NCBI RefSeq assembly: GCF_000002875.2
Contig: NC_009406.2
Location: 289,785-353,784, forward strand
DNA: 64,000 bases
Reading direction: 5' to 3'
Origin: Leishmania infantum JPCM5
Lineage: Eukaryota; Euglenozoa; Kinetoplastea; Trypanosomatida; Trypanosomatidae
The notes below the pieces were generated by a model. That model was not told the DNA's origin, made no database searches, and worked only from the letters and a program-made list of their open reading frames with translations. Shown one piece after another: positions 1 through 10,068 of this stretch. Numbering within the stretch: position 1 is the stretch's first letter; each line of letters opens with the position of its first letter. A program made the position numbers and the translations under genes.

Positions 1-472
1 GGGAGGCCGTCCCAGCCCCCTCCGCGCCCATCATGCACAAATGAGTGACGGCGGTGTAGGATGGAAGCGGTCTGGGCTAACCCTCTACTGTGATTCCTGC
101 TTCGCACACACACACACTCACGCACACCTGCCCACACGCAGGACAGGGAATGGCGAGCACAGCGTGTGTGTGTGAGCGAGAGAGAGGGCGACGCTTGCGC
201 TGCGTTCCCTTTTTCACGCTATGCACGGAGGTGTGCGCGCGTTCTGCTCTACGACTCCCACCTTGTGTTTGCACCGATCGTTTTACCGTTGCTCTTTTCT
301 CTCTGCTCGACTCTCCTTCATTTCGACTCGGCGTTGCTCACCTTCACGTCGTACCCCGCGCCTCGCAGAGAAAACACCGCATACGAAAGGACGGAAAGAG
401 GGGGCGCCTTCGGAGACCGCTAGACGGCACTGGCGATCGACTTGGCAACGAAACACTTAGAGGCTGCGCGCC
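1..472. other. Upstream flank and 5' untranslated region of the first gene
   Basis: No supportable coding region. The stretch holds a CA-rich run near 105-126, a TG/GA-rich run near 163-186 and a pyrimidine-rich stretch around 285-330. The last is a plausible trans-splicing signal for the gene starting at 473. Short open frames here have no recognisable protein character. Confidence 0.5.
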
Positions 473-1381
473 ATGGAGGTGTACCGCCGCATCGCTGAGC
501 GCGTGCGCGGCGCACTCTGGGCGCATCACCGGCGCCTCATGCCCGAGCGGCAGTTTCACCGTATTCTTGCCTACGTGTACAACAACAAGTACGAGTACCA
601 GATCCGGTTTGACCGCATGTCCGTCGTAGGCCGGGCGTGGGCTGGCCGCGTCGAGGTGATGACGACGCCGGGAGGCTTTCTCAAGCGAGTCCGCGTCCAC
701 CCCGCCGTCGAGGACCTGTCGCCAGCCCAGCAGCACAAGCTCGTGCTCGCTGCGTATGCCGACGCTTGTCAGCAGGGCCGCGCGCTCATGGAGCAGGCAG
801 AGCTGAAGGTGTACAAGCAGTTCTTGAAGGACCTGAAGCCGATCATCTTCGGCATTCGCGATAACCCCGAGTTCTACACAGTCCCGGAGGACTCGATGGA
901 GACGATAGGCGGCGTGCTTCGCCGCGACCAGGCGTCGCTCGACGGCGGCGCCGCGGCCAATGCTGCCGGCGCTGTGCACCGCACCATCCCGATGGCCAGG
1001 GCACACCAACCCGTCGACGAGGTCCGCCGCCGCCACGCCTGGGAGGACCAGTGGCTTGCAAGCAAGCAGGGCCAGCGCTGGGCTCACAGCCTGCGCGGCA
1101 AAGAGTACTTCACACGGCACGGCCCGCAGTACCGGCCGCGTGGTGCGCCTGGCGCGAAGACGCGGACGCTTCCGTTCGAGCTGCTGGCCCCGTACACGCC
1201 GATGGATGAGGGCCGCCTGCTGAGAAAGAACTGGGTGGCGTACATGGATAGCAAGCACGTCGCCGAGTCGCTCTGGACGCGCGCAAAGGTTGCCGATCGC
1301 GAGAAGCAGCTGCGGCAGCTGCAGGAGCGGGGCCAGGCGTGGCATCGCCCCATCAACGAGGACGCCGTGCAGCGCTGGTAG
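473..1381 (+). CDS. YbaB/EbfC-like domain protein, probably organellar
   Basis: 302 aa. Residues about 50-115 read like the YbaB/EbfC nucleoid-associated fold: a glycine-containing beta hairpin (GRVEVMTTPGGFLKRVRVHP), then an acidic turn with an LSPAQQHKL helix and a long helix with AYADACQQGRALMEQ. In bacteria this small family forms dimers that bind DNA. Here the domain sits in a protein about three times larger, with a basic N-terminal helix (residues 1-30, rich in Arg) that could act as a mitochondrial targeting region, and a C-terminal part rich in Trp, Arg and Glu that I do not recognise. The start is the first ATG of the frame. A mitochondrial role in kinetoplast DNA or ribosome biology is inference. 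Codon use matches the neighbouring genes. Sure that it is a gene; moderately sure of the fold. Confidence 0.75.
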   Translation: MEVYRRIAERVRGALWAHHRRLMPERQFHRILAYVYNNKYEYQIRFDRMSVVGRAWAGRVEVMTTPGGFLKRVRVHPAVEDLSPAQQHKLVLAAYADACQQGRALMEQAELKVYKQFLKDLKPIIFGIRDNPEFYTVPEDSMETIGGVLRRDQASLDGGAAANAAGAVHRTIPMARAHQPVDEVRRRHAWEDQWLASKQGQRWAHSLRGKEYFTRHGPQYRPRGAPGAKTRTLPFELLAPYTPMDEGRLLRKNWVAYMDSKHVAESLWTRAKVADREKQLRQLQERGQAWHRPINEDAVQRW

Positions 1382-2922
1382 CCGATATGGGTATTTGTTT
1401 GCGTCTCGCACTTGGGCGTCCGTTGCATACCGTGTTGTTGTGTCGGCTCTGGAGTAAGAAGGAAAGGGTGAGTGGTGGAGCATCTCTCTCTCTTGGCCTG
1501 TCTGCTTCATTTTCCTTCGTGCGTTGTGTGTGTGTGTGTGTGCCGGAGGGGCGAAGGTGCGCTGTGCGCGTAGCGGCTTGGCGTGGATGTGCCGTTCGCC
1601 GTTTTGTTTTGCGTGCGTGCGCGCCGCTCACGGAGGCGCACGGCAGCGGCCACGCGCAAACTCGAAACGAATCAACGAAAAGGAGCGACTGCAGCGCACA
1701 CTGCGTTTTCGATGGCCATCGAGCGTGCGTGACAAGATGCGTGCACGCCACCATCTCTGTCTTGTTTTCCCTCTCCGCCTCTCTCTCTTCCCTTCTGCAG
1801 CGCTTTCCACGTGCCTTGCTGGGAGAGGTGGGCAGTGGGGGTGGGTGCGGTGCAGTCTCACCTCCTCACCCCTCCGCACTCCTCTCCCTTTTGACAGCCC
1901 CGCCGTCCGCTTTTTCCATTGTTCTACCACCTCTTGCTCGCTCGCTCGTGTGTGCGTGTGCGTGTGCGTGTACTTCACGCCTGCGTCTCTTGCCCTCCCT
2001 TGCGCCCATCCTGCAGAACTGCCCCGCCCGCCTGTCCGGTGACGCAGCCTTCATCTGCTCATTTCCCAGCGTGTTGTGTTTTTGCTTGGCGCGCACTCTC
2101 TCTGATCTTGTCCTGGCGAGGGAGAAGTGTCTAGCGGTGTGCGGGAAGTTTCGGGCCTGCACTTCATCCGAGTCGATCTGTGTGACTGGCTGCTGACGAC
2201 GAACAGCAGAGACCAGCGTTGTTGCACTGTATCCTATATATATATACACGTATCCTAGATTCTATCTATAGAGAAAGGGGGCGAAGGGGAAGTTGGTGGT
2301 GGCATACGCAGCGGACGAATCAGCGGCGGCGTACTCCTGCCCACGCCATCATTAGGTGCACCACCACACACACACACACAAACAGACCTCCTTCCTTCCC
2401 ACTCCCATACATTGCACACATCGCGCAGGTCTGCTGGCGCATCAAGCAGCCATTCCTCGTCTTCGCTCCGCCTTACGTGGCCTTCGAGCTTCCTTTGTTG
2501 GTGTCTGTTTAGCGTCTCGGATCATCGCGATTTGTCTTTTCATCGTCGTTGTCCTCGCCACCGCCACGCCCTGTCTCCCCTCTTTCGTCAGTGTCTCATC
2601 TCTGCGCCATCTGGCCCTCGTCTTCGCATCGGCGCTCCCTCTCCCTCTCACTTCCGCACCCTCACGCACACGCGGCGGCGGTATCCCTCGATCTGCTGTT
2701 CCGCTGCGCCTGCGTCCCTCGCGTGCGTTTCGCGTTGCTCTCCTCCGCCCTTTCCTCTGCTACAGACACAGATCTGTCGATTGCCCACGCAGACTGACAG
2801 ACGCACAAGCAAAGACGGGATAGGCTGCTGTCGCTGGGGCTGCAGCCCGTTGTTGCTGCCATCTTTTACTCTGTTCCTCTCTCGCTGGCTACGCCACTCA
2901 CCCCTTCCCCGCCCGATCAGCC
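1382..2922. other. Intergenic spacer
   Basis: No supported gene. It contains TG repeats (about 1524-1542 and 1950-1970), long pyrimidine-rich stretches (1758-1800, 2560-2660, 2740-2770) and a short TA run near 2234-2247. The tract CACTCACCCCTTCCCCGCCC followed by AG at 2919-2920 lies just upstream of the next ATG. The arrangement fits a 3' UTR followed by a trans-splice region. A 285-codon open frame (1339-2196) crosses it but has no domain, and its composition follows the simple repeats. Confidence 0.5.
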
Positions 2923-5900
2923 ATGATGGACATCACCATCGGCTCGCCTTCGTCGTCTTATCGCAGCCGCAGCCGCAGCAGTCGCGGCTATACCCAGCGC
3001 CCTGGCCTTGCTCGCGATGCGGCTGGTAGCGGTGACAGCAGCGCTGCCGGCCAGGAGACGGAGCTGTTGACAGGTGCAGCGGGGCTGGACGACACAGACG
3101 GAGGCGAAGGCCACCACGCTCGTTGCAGCCCAGCAGACTCACATGGCGGCTTTGAGGAAGACTATAGTGACCTAGACCACAGGGCAGCGGGCGCGAGTCG
3201 ATCACCGCCTTCGTTAGGCGAGAGGGAGGAGACGTGCAGACCACCGCCGCCGAACACCAGCGCGGCACCGGCGCCGCAGCGCCACGTGGCCGACGAGCTC
3301 GTTCACGCTTTGCCGAACCGTGAGTCGATGTCGCCGGCTCAGATGGCACCGTCGTCGATCCCGTTCTCAGCGCCGCTGCCGTCCTCTTCGTCATCCGTGG
3401 CTGGCAGTGGCGGTGCGGCGCACCTGCCCCCTCGTCGTGCACCACAGCTGCTGCCACACGATCGCCTGCACAGCCGCGTGGAGGGGATGGCGTGGCTTTG
3501 CTCTGCAGCTGACCGTGATCGGGCCCCGGCGCCGATCCCACGGACGTCTGTCAGAACTTCATGTGCCGCGGAAGAGCGCAAGTGCACCGATGATGCAGTG
3601 GGCGTGCGTGGACCCAGGACCTCCTCGCTGGAGGCGCAGGCAAGAGCGAGTGAACCGACTGCCGTCGCCGCTGCCGCACCCGTCACAAGATGGCCAGAGC
3701 GACAAGAGCAGGTGATCCCCCGCGCCTTTGCCCGCACGGAGAGCCCGTCACCGCTGCGCCGCGCTGCGCAGACGGAGCTGGCAACCGGCAATGCTGAGCG
3801 CAACGCCGCTACTGAGGCCTCTCCCGACACGGAAGTATCCGGTGCCCACTGTGGTCCGCTTAGGAAGCTCGCACTGCTCTCTTTTTGCAGTGATGGCGGC
3901 CAGGAGGTGATGGACCACCGGCCACGCTCTGAGCGCGCGTTACGGCTTGCACGCGTGAGCAACACGGTGACTCTGTCGTCGCCACCAGCGTTCTCGTCTA
4001 CGCCCACCTCCGCTGTGCCGCTCCCTGGATCGCCGCCGTTGTCAAGCGCCTCCTCCGCTTCCGTTCCAATGCAACAGCAGCGGCTGCGACTGCCGTCACA
4101 CTCGCCTGAATCGGTGAGTTCCGCGTCCCTCTCGCGTGCGGTGGTACGGCGGGAGTCACTGAGCGGGGCGAGTGTGACAGCCGCGACGTCCTCCGACAGC
4201 TACGATCGCGGCGAGGTCCATGACCATCATTGCAGCCGTCGGCAACGGTCCGACTCCCGCTATCGCGCCATCGGCGACGTGGATGACGACGATGGCACCA
4301 CCAGCAGCTCGCCCGGCCTCACCGAGACGAACGGCGCACGACCGCCGTCGCATGCACCGGCGCCGCTTCACCCATCCTCTTTCCTGACGCAGGCGCTGCC
4401 GCACGCGTGCCGCAGCTCGCAGAGCAGCAGCGACAGCGCCAAAGAGTGCCGCCCGGGCGAGGCGCAGCGGGCCGATGCGGCGCGGCAGGCGCTCGACTCA
4501 TCGCAAGCATCATCACCGGCGCCGTCTCCACTAGCGTCGCGCTCTCCCTCGTTGAGCGCGCCGCCGTCCGCGCAGCTACCACCTCGGCGCACCGTCGAGG
4601 AGACTCGTAGGGATAGCAGCAGCGATGGGGACGGCAGCGGCGCGGCGCGGCGAATTCCGCGTCACGGCACGTGCCCTGTCATGACGGAGGTAGCTGAGTT
4701 GCAGCTTCCTCTAGCCACACCAACGGAGGCCGCTGTGGGCTGCGGCGGTAGTGGTGCGGCGGCAGTCGCTGGCGAAAGCCCTCCACCGCTTCCACCGGCC
4801 CCGTGGGTAGCCGGCGATGGCGCATCGTCCCTCCACCCAAGTCGTCGTGGGAACGACCGCCACAGCAAGAGCAGTGCCACTGGCGCACACGGCGTCGTGC
4901 TCCAGGCTGCAGCTTCTGAGGCCGACATGGCCAACGAAGCTCGTGCAGGCGACGACGTGGCGCGGGCGTCTCGTGAGCGTAGAGAGCTCCCCGCTACAGC
5001 TTCCCTCAGGGACGGCGTTGCTGCCGCTCTGGAGTTGGACGGAGCACGTCGTGGTGCCGCGCCACCAACTGATGCTCCACGCCATGTTAAGCCGCCGCCG
5101 CCGCCTCAACGGCGAGCGCTGGATCGGTGGCGCAGTCAGGCATCTCTAGTCGGCGGCCGCGCTGCTGACACCGCCGCACTCTCGTCTTCCTTGCGAGTCG
5201 TCACGCCTTCCTCGCGGGGCTCCGCCGCGGGGCAAGTGACTGAATGTGGCGATGGCCATCCATCCCAGTCAGCCCGCGAATGTGGCGAAACGGGGAAAAG
5301 GCCGTTCAGGGGTGGCGTCAACGTTGCGCGTTGGGTGCGCGGCACTGTTGGCTGGGAGGCCGGCCTTTCCGGGGCCTCGCTGATACCGCCGCCGGCCCGC
5401 AAAGCTGCTGAGGCGCGCGTGTGCGCACCTCCCACAAACTTCGGGAGCGCGAGCACAACTAACGCCTCAGGCGCCGCGGGCAACTTTTGTGGCAGCGAGC
5501 CACTCCGTGTGCTGGCGGCCCCGCTCGCCCCGCTCCCTCATCGCACGCCGCCACGCGAGGCGGTGGCGCCCTCTGTCCTCGCTGAGGTGACGCAGAGCTG
5601 TGCATCAGCAGCGCTTGTGTCGGGGAGGCAAGCTTATCAAGGTGTGGCCGCGCTTTCGTGGACGCTGTCGTCGCGTTCGCGCGTGCGGCTGACGGTCATC
5701 ACATCATCGGCGCAGGAGCGCCGGGCGAACAAGGCTGAGGGTGAGTCGGCCGTGGGAGGCGCCGCGCAAGTCGACCCGCGTGATCGGAGTAGCGGTGCCC
5801 GATGGCGTGAAGCGGGCAGCGCTGACGAGGCTTTTCTTGTGCGCAGCGGCGACGCACGCCGCGGTGAAATGGCTGCGGTGCCGCAGCACGCTCACCCGCT

Positions 5901-7767
5901 GCGGAGTTCCTCGAGTGGGCAGCGTGCATCACGCCGAGGGCTCGCGGCGGTGTTGGCGCAACGGGCTGCCGCCATGTGCAGCTCGGCGAGCAGCGCGGTG
6001 GTGGACGGCGCCGATGAAGACGAGGAGACGCGAATCGTAGCGCGCACGTGGCGGCCCGCCACGTGTCTCGAGTTTGTGCGCGACGATGCCCGTCGGCGCA
6101 GCACCGGGGACGATTGCCAGAGCAGCTGGGGCGCAGCTGGAGCGCATCGTTGGGGGCAGGGGCCGCACCATTCGCGAGCGACGCAGAGGTCGGCAGCAGT
6201 AGCCGGTGCGCCGTCCGGCGGTCATCAAACAAGGACAGCCAATCACCCTCACGACGGCTCACATGGCCCTGTGCTGTCGATCGAGGCATCGCCCCTTGTC
6301 TCACCCGTATCGTTGGCAGCCGAGGCGACCTCTGATGTGGGTGCGAGCGCGCGCCAGGCGTGCTCTGCAGCTACGTGGCGGGCCGGTGCCGCCTCTAATG
6401 GTGTTGGTGGAGGTGTTCTCTCAAGTACGACGTTGGTGCCTGGATACGCTGCTGTGTACAGCCCTTGTATGCTTGCCACACGGGTGCTGGAGGCGCGCAA
6501 GGCCCTCTTGGGAACCCCCAGCGCCGCTGTCCCCGCTGCAGCAACGAGCGTCTGTCCTCCCGGACCGTCTGGTGCACTACCTCTGCATTGCGGCAGTCGC
6601 GCCATGCCGGCGGTGGGGGCCACCGTTGCTGCTGCTGCTACCAGTGGTGGCGTGCCGTCGTGGTCTCCTTCTTCGCTGCTGAGCCCACCGCAGGCTTACA
6701 TTGACTTGAAGGAGCGAAACGCAGATGATGGCGTGGTGCCAGCGGCGGCGCCCGATGCCGCGCCGTGGAGCCTCTACCTGAGCGGATCGCCGGATGCCGA
6801 GGAATCGATGCGGCACCGTGCAGCGCTGCCTCGGCAGCTAACACGAGGGCAACAGCACCTGCACGAGCAACCGGAATTGCCAGCGGACAAGTCTCCCTAT
6901 CCGGTGGCGCGACGCATCCCATTCGGGTTCGCTGCCGGCACTCTTGCAGGGGCCACATCTGCGCAAGCCGTATTGCCTTCGCCTGACGAGCGCCTGCGAA
7001 GCTGTCACTCGAGGACGGCTTCACCGGCAGAGGACGCCTCTGCATCAGTCCCCGGGGCGCACCTTCACGCCGAGGGTGGCTACCAGCGCGCGAGGAGGCT
7101 GCCCTGCCACACACCCGCCGAGGAACAACACAGCGTCACAGCTTCGGCGCCCAGCAGCCCAATCGTGGCCCAATCAGCGGCGGCGTCTGCTGCGTCTCCG
7201 TTAGGACGCATGTCCACAACATTATCCCCCACCACCGCACCTTCCTCCGCTCCTCGTGCAAGTTCGGCGGATACGGCGCAGGGCCGACACCGAAGCATTC
7301 CGCCGCCGGAATACCACGCCGTAATCCATGCTGCTGGTGCTGGATCGCGGGCCAGTGAACGAGCGCGCTCGACATCAAGGCGCTTCTGGATAGCGGCAAC
7401 GAATGCCGACCAGAGTCACGATGCGCTTGATGTGCGCCAGAAGCGCCAGGCACACATACTCGCCCAGCAGCGGCTCATCCAAGAGGAGGCGTTCCGCCGT
7501 CGCTACATCAGCATGCAAGAGGATCATTGCTTTGCGGTTGAGGTGGCGGAGCTCAACTACCAGCGTGCCGTGGAATACGTTCATCAAGCGTCAGCCGCCG
7601 GCGCGGTCGCGACACCTGCTCGGCGGAGCGGCCACTGTGCTGCTCTCTTGACGGCCGGTTGCGACGCAGGGCCGCTGGTGGGTCTCCAGCGGGTACGGTG
7701 CGATCAGGCAGCCATGACGGCTACGCTGAGCACGCTTGCGAAGGAGCTGGCTGCACTGTCGCCGTAG
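2923..7767 (+). CDS. Very large low-complexity protein, function unknown
   Basis: 1614 aa, not recognised. The frame is open for 4.8 kb. It opens with a Ser/Arg-rich segment (YRSRSRSSRG, residues about 13-24). Most of the protein is disordered-looking Ala/Ser/Pro/Arg/Gly sequence with poly-Pro patches and no transmembrane segment. The last about 180 residues differ: residues about 1500-1560 form a charged, probably helical stretch (DVRQKRQAHILAQQRLIQEE, then a segment ending NYQRAVEYVHQ), and the end (residues about 1585-1614) is again helical. This C-terminal part is the likely conserved and structured module. The start is the first of two adjacent ATGs, just after an AG at 2919-2920. The length and lack of stops make it a gene; a cytoskeletal or scaffold role would be guesswork. 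Confidence 0.8.
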   Translation: MMDITIGSPSSSYRSRSRSSRGYTQRPGLARDAAGSGDSSAAGQETELLTGAAGLDDTDGGEGHHARCSPADSHGGFEEDYSDLDHRAAGASRSPPSLGEREETCRPPPPNTSAAPAPQRHVADELVHALPNRESMSPAQMAPSSIPFSAPLPSSSSSVAGSGGAAHLPPRRAPQLLPHDRLHSRVEGMAWLCSAADRDRAPAPIPRTSVRTSCAAEERKCTDDAVGVRGPRTSSLEAQARASEPTAVAAAAPVTRWPERQEQVIPRAFARTESPSPLRRAAQTELATGNAERNAATEASPDTEVSGAHCGPLRKLALLSFCSDGGQEVMDHRPRSERALRLARVSNTVTLSSPPAFSSTPTSAVPLPGSPPLSSASSASVPMQQQRLRLPSHSPESVSSASLSRAVVRRESLSGASVTAATSSDSYDRGEVHDHHCSRRQRSDSRYRAIGDVDDDDGTTSSSPGLTETNGARPPSHAPAPLHPSSFLTQALPHACRSSQSSSDSAKECRPGEAQRADAARQALDSSQASSPAPSPLASRSPSLSAPPSAQLPPRRTVEETRRDSSSDGDGSGAARRIPRHGTCPVMTEVAELQLPLATPTEAAVGCGGSGAAAVAGESPPPLPPAPWVAGDGASSLHPSRRGNDRHSKSSATGAHGVVLQAAASEADMANEARAGDDVARASRERRELPATASLRDGVAAALELDGARRGAAPPTDAPRHVKPPPPPQRRALDRWRSQASLVGGRAADTAALSSSLRVVTPSSRGSAAGQVTECGDGHPSQSARECGETGKRPFRGGVNVARWVRGTVGWEAGLSGASLIPPPARKAAEARVCAPPTNFGSASTTNASGAAGNFCGSEPLRVLAAPLAPLPHRTPPREAVAPSVLAEVTQSCASAALVSGRQAYQGVAALSWTLSSRSRVRLTVITSSAQERRANKAEGESAVGGAAQVDPRDRSSGARWREAGSADEAFLVRSGDARRGEMAAVPQHAHPLRSSSSGQRASRRGLAAVLAQRAAAMCSSASSAVVDGADEDEETRIVARTWRPATCLEFVRDDARRRSTGDDCQSSWGAAGAHRWGQGPHHSRATQRSAAVAGAPSGGHQTRTANHPHDGSHGPVLSIEASPLVSPVSLAAEATSDVGASARQACSAATWRAGAASNGVGGGVLSSTTLVPGYAAVYSPCMLATRVLEARKALLGTPSAAVPAAATSVCPPGPSGALPLHCGSRAMPAVGATVAAAATSGGVPSWSPSSLLSPPQAYIDLKERNADDGVVPAAAPDAAPWSLYLSGSPDAEESMRHRAALPRQLTRGQQHLHEQPELPADKSPYPVARRIPFGFAAGTLAGATSAQAVLPSPDERLRSCHSRTASPAEDASASVPGAHLHAEGGYQRARRLPCHTPAEEQHSVTASAPSSPIVAQSAAASAASPLGRMSTTLSPTTAPSSAPRASSADTAQGRHRSIPPPEYHAVIHAAGAGSRASERARSTSRRFWIAATNADQSHDALDVRQKRQAHILAQQRLIQEEAFRRRYISMQEDHCFAVEVAELNYQRAVEYVHQASAAGAVATPARRSGHCAALLTAGCDAGPLVGLQRVRCDQAAMTATLSTLAKELAALSP

Positions 7768-8573
7768 CGCGATGCGAGACGTATCGAGCGCATGCCAGTG
7801 GGGTGCTGGGCAACACTTGGCGGCGCGTGGCTCTTTCTCACTGGTTTGGGCACGGCCACGCTGTGGGTGTGTCGGTGTCTGCCCTGCCGCTCTCTCTCCT
7901 GATCTCTCGTCCTGGCAACAACAACACACCGCGAATGAGTTGCCCACAAGCCATCTGCAGTCCGCACGCGCGTCCGGGCCTTGCGGTGTGGATGCGAGCA
8001 TCGCGCATTGCCGGCCACCGCCGCGTGCCAAAAGCACACACATCGCTCCCCCTCACGTGGTGAGCGTCTGCGCGTGTGTGTCTGTGTGCATAAATGCGTA
8101 CGTGTGCGCTCGGTCCACGGTCACCATCGCGCCCCGCGGCATCGGTGCTCGCACCTTTCCATTCTCTCCGTACGGCGTTCGCCACTCTGCTAACTCCTCT
8201 CCCCTTTCCTCTCTCCGCATCTGCGCCTTGTGTGCCGTGTGTGCGCCCCACACGTACTCTACACGCCTTCTCCGCATGCGCTCCTCGCCTGCCTGAAACG
8301 ATGACGTGCGCCGCCACTCGCTCACCCGCTCCCATCCACATGCATTCCTGCACCCTACAGCGACTCTAAGCCGTACATTCCATCTCCTCAACACCCACTC
8401 GCTTCCTTCTGCTCTCACCTATTACTTCGCCAGCCCACATATCTGCTATAACCTGCCCTCCCCCACCCGCTTCCCACACATCCGCCACCGCTACGAAGCC
8501 TCGAGCTCCCCCAGCGACCCTCTCGGCAACGCGAGCGCCACAGTCCCCCCACGCACAACATTGACCGAGCACA
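7768..8573. other. Intergenic spacer
   Basis: No supported gene. Pyrimidine-rich stretches at about 7885-7915, 8195-8215 and 8430-8480 are candidate trans-splice signals for the repeat-protein gene at 8574. Short open frames follow the TG/CA-rich composition. Confidence 0.45.
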
Positions 8574-10037
8574 ATGAAGATCCGCAGCGTGCGTCCGCTT
8601 GTGGTGTTGCTGGTGTGCGTCGCGGCGGTGCTCGCACTCAGCGCCTCCGCTGAGCCGCACAAGGCGGCCGTTGACGTCGGCCCGCTCTCTGTTGACGTTG
8701 GCCCGCTCTCCGTTGGTCCGCAGTCTGTTGGCCCGCTCTCCGTTGGCCCGCAGTCTGTTGGCCCGCTCTCTGTTGACGTTGGCCCGCTCTCCGTTGGTCC
8801 CCAGTCTGTTGGCCCGCTCTCTGTTGACGTTGGCCCGCTCTCCGTTGGTCCGCAGTCTGTTGGCCCGCTCTCCGTTGGCCCGCAGGCTGTTGGCCCGCTC
8901 TCCGTTGGCCCGCAGTCTGTTGGCCCGCTCTCTGTTGACGTTGGCCCGCAGGCTGTTGGCCCGCAGTCCGTCGGCCCGCTCTCCGTTGGCCCGCAGTCTG
9001 TTGGCCCGCTCTCCGTTGGCCCGCAGTCTGTTGGCCCGCTCTCTGTTGGCCCGCTCTCCGTTGGTCCGCAGTCTGTTGGCTCGCTCTCCGTTGGCCCGCA
9101 GTCCGTCGGCCCGCTCTCTGTTGGCCCGCTCTCTGTTGACGTTGGCCCGCAGGCTGTTGGCCCGCTCTCCGTCGGTCCGCAGGCTGTTGGCCCGCTCTCC
9201 GTTGGTCCGCAGTCCGTCGGCCCGCTCTCCGTTGGCCCGCAGTCCGTTGGCCCGCTCTCCGTTGGTCCGCAGTCTGTCGGCCCGCTCTCTGTTGGCCCGC
9301 AGTCCGTCGGCCCGCTCTCTGTGGGCCCGCAGTCCGTTGGCCCGCTCTCCGTTGACGTTGGTCCGCAGTCCGTTGGCCCGCTCTCCGTTGGTCCGCAGTC
9401 CGTCGGCCCGCTCTCCGTTGGCCCGCAGTCCGTTGGCCCGCTCTCCGTTGGCCCGCAGTCTGTTGGCCCGCTCTCCGTTGGTCCGCAGTCCGTCGGCCCG
9501 CTCTCCGTTGGCCCGCAGTCCGTTGGCCCGCTTTCTGTTGGCCCGCAGGCTGTTGGCCCGCTCTCTGTCGACGTTGGCCCGCAGTCCGTCGGCCCGCTCT
9601 CTGTTGGCCCGCAGGCTGTCGGCCCGCTCTCCGTTGGTCCGCAGTCCGTCGGCCCGCTCTCCGTTGGTCCGCAGTCCGTCGGCCCTCTCTCTGTTGACGT
9701 TGGTCAGCAGTCCGTTGGCCCGCTCTCCGTTGGCCCGCAGTCTGTTGGCCCGCTCTCTGTTGGCCCGCAGTCCGTCGGCCCGCTCTCCGTTGGCCCGCAG
9801 GCTGTTGGCCCGCTCTCCGTTGGCCCGCAGGCTGTTGGCCCGCTCTCCGTTGGTCCGCAGGCTGTTGGCCCGCTCTCCGTTGGTCCGCAGTCCGTCGGCC
9901 CGCTCTCCGTTGGCCCGCAGGCTGTTGGCCCGCTCTCCGTTGGTCCGCAGGCTGTTGGCCCGCTCTCCGTTGGTCCGCAGTCCGTTGGCCCGCTCTCGGT
10001 TGGCCTGCAGGCTGTTGACGTTTCTCCGGTGTCTTAA
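8574..10037 (+). CDS. Secreted VGP(L/Q)(S/A) pentapeptide-repeat protein
   Basis: 487 aa. Residues 1-26 are a clear signal peptide (basic MKIRSVR, a long Leu/Val/Ala core, and a likely cut after ASA). After EPHKAA the chain consists almost only of about 90 pentapeptides VGPLS / VGPQS / VGPQA, alternating to give a 10-aa (30-bp) unit. About eight units carry an extra Asp-Val (VDVGP, a 6-bp insertion). It ends VDVSPVS with no C-terminal hydrophobic segment, so it looks secreted and is neither GPI-anchored nor membrane-spanning. Nearly all base differences between units are silent in this frame (GTT/GTC, GGC/GGT, TCC/TCT), which identifies it as the coding frame although other frames are also open. 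The regular Ser residues could carry O-linked or phosphoglycan chains, as in Leishmania secreted phosphoglycoproteins; that is inference. Not matched to a named family. Confidence 0.8.
   Translation: MKIRSVRPLVVLLVCVAAVLALSASAEPHKAAVDVGPLSVDVGPLSVGPQSVGPLSVGPQSVGPLSVDVGPLSVGPQSVGPLSVDVGPLSVGPQSVGPLSVGPQAVGPLSVGPQSVGPLSVDVGPQAVGPQSVGPLSVGPQSVGPLSVGPQSVGPLSVGPLSVGPQSVGSLSVGPQSVGPLSVGPLSVDVGPQAVGPLSVGPQAVGPLSVGPQSVGPLSVGPQSVGPLSVGPQSVGPLSVGPQSVGPLSVGPQSVGPLSVDVGPQSVGPLSVGPQSVGPLSVGPQSVGPLSVGPQSVGPLSVGPQSVGPLSVGPQSVGPLSVGPQAVGPLSVDVGPQSVGPLSVGPQAVGPLSVGPQSVGPLSVGPQSVGPLSVDVGQQSVGPLSVGPQSVGPLSVGPQSVGPLSVGPQAVGPLSVGPQAVGPLSVGPQAVGPLSVGPQSVGPLSVGPQAVGPLSVGPQAVGPLSVGPQSVGPLSVGLQAVDVSPVS
8670..10030 (+). 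repeat. 15/30-bp tandem repeat array, first block
   Basis: Tandem array of a 15-bp coding element arranged as 30-bp pairs (consensus GTTGGCCCGCTCTCC followed by GTTGGTCCGCAGTCC), broken in places by GACGTT. The unit length is a multiple of three and contains no stop in several frames, so long artificial open frames appear on both strands. The array is the repeat region of the secreted protein starting at 8574. Confidence 0.95.
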
Positions 10038-10068
10038 GGCTCGGCGTCCGCTTTCCGGTGTGCGAAAA

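Noticed and set aside
344..1510. 388-codon minus-strand frame opposite the first gene
   Set aside because: Antisense shadow with no domain, extending into simple-sequence flanks. All convincing genes are on the plus strand.
1339..2196. 285-codon plus-strand frame overlapping the end of the first gene
   Set aside because: Composition follows TG and pyrimidine runs (Cys/Val/Ser/Leu-rich), with no ordered region; it fits a 3' UTR.
8670..10030. About 30-bp direct repeats that could be taken for a CRISPR array
   Set aside because: There are no unique spacers, the units abut directly, the array encodes an ordered peptide repeat, and the genome is eukaryotic.
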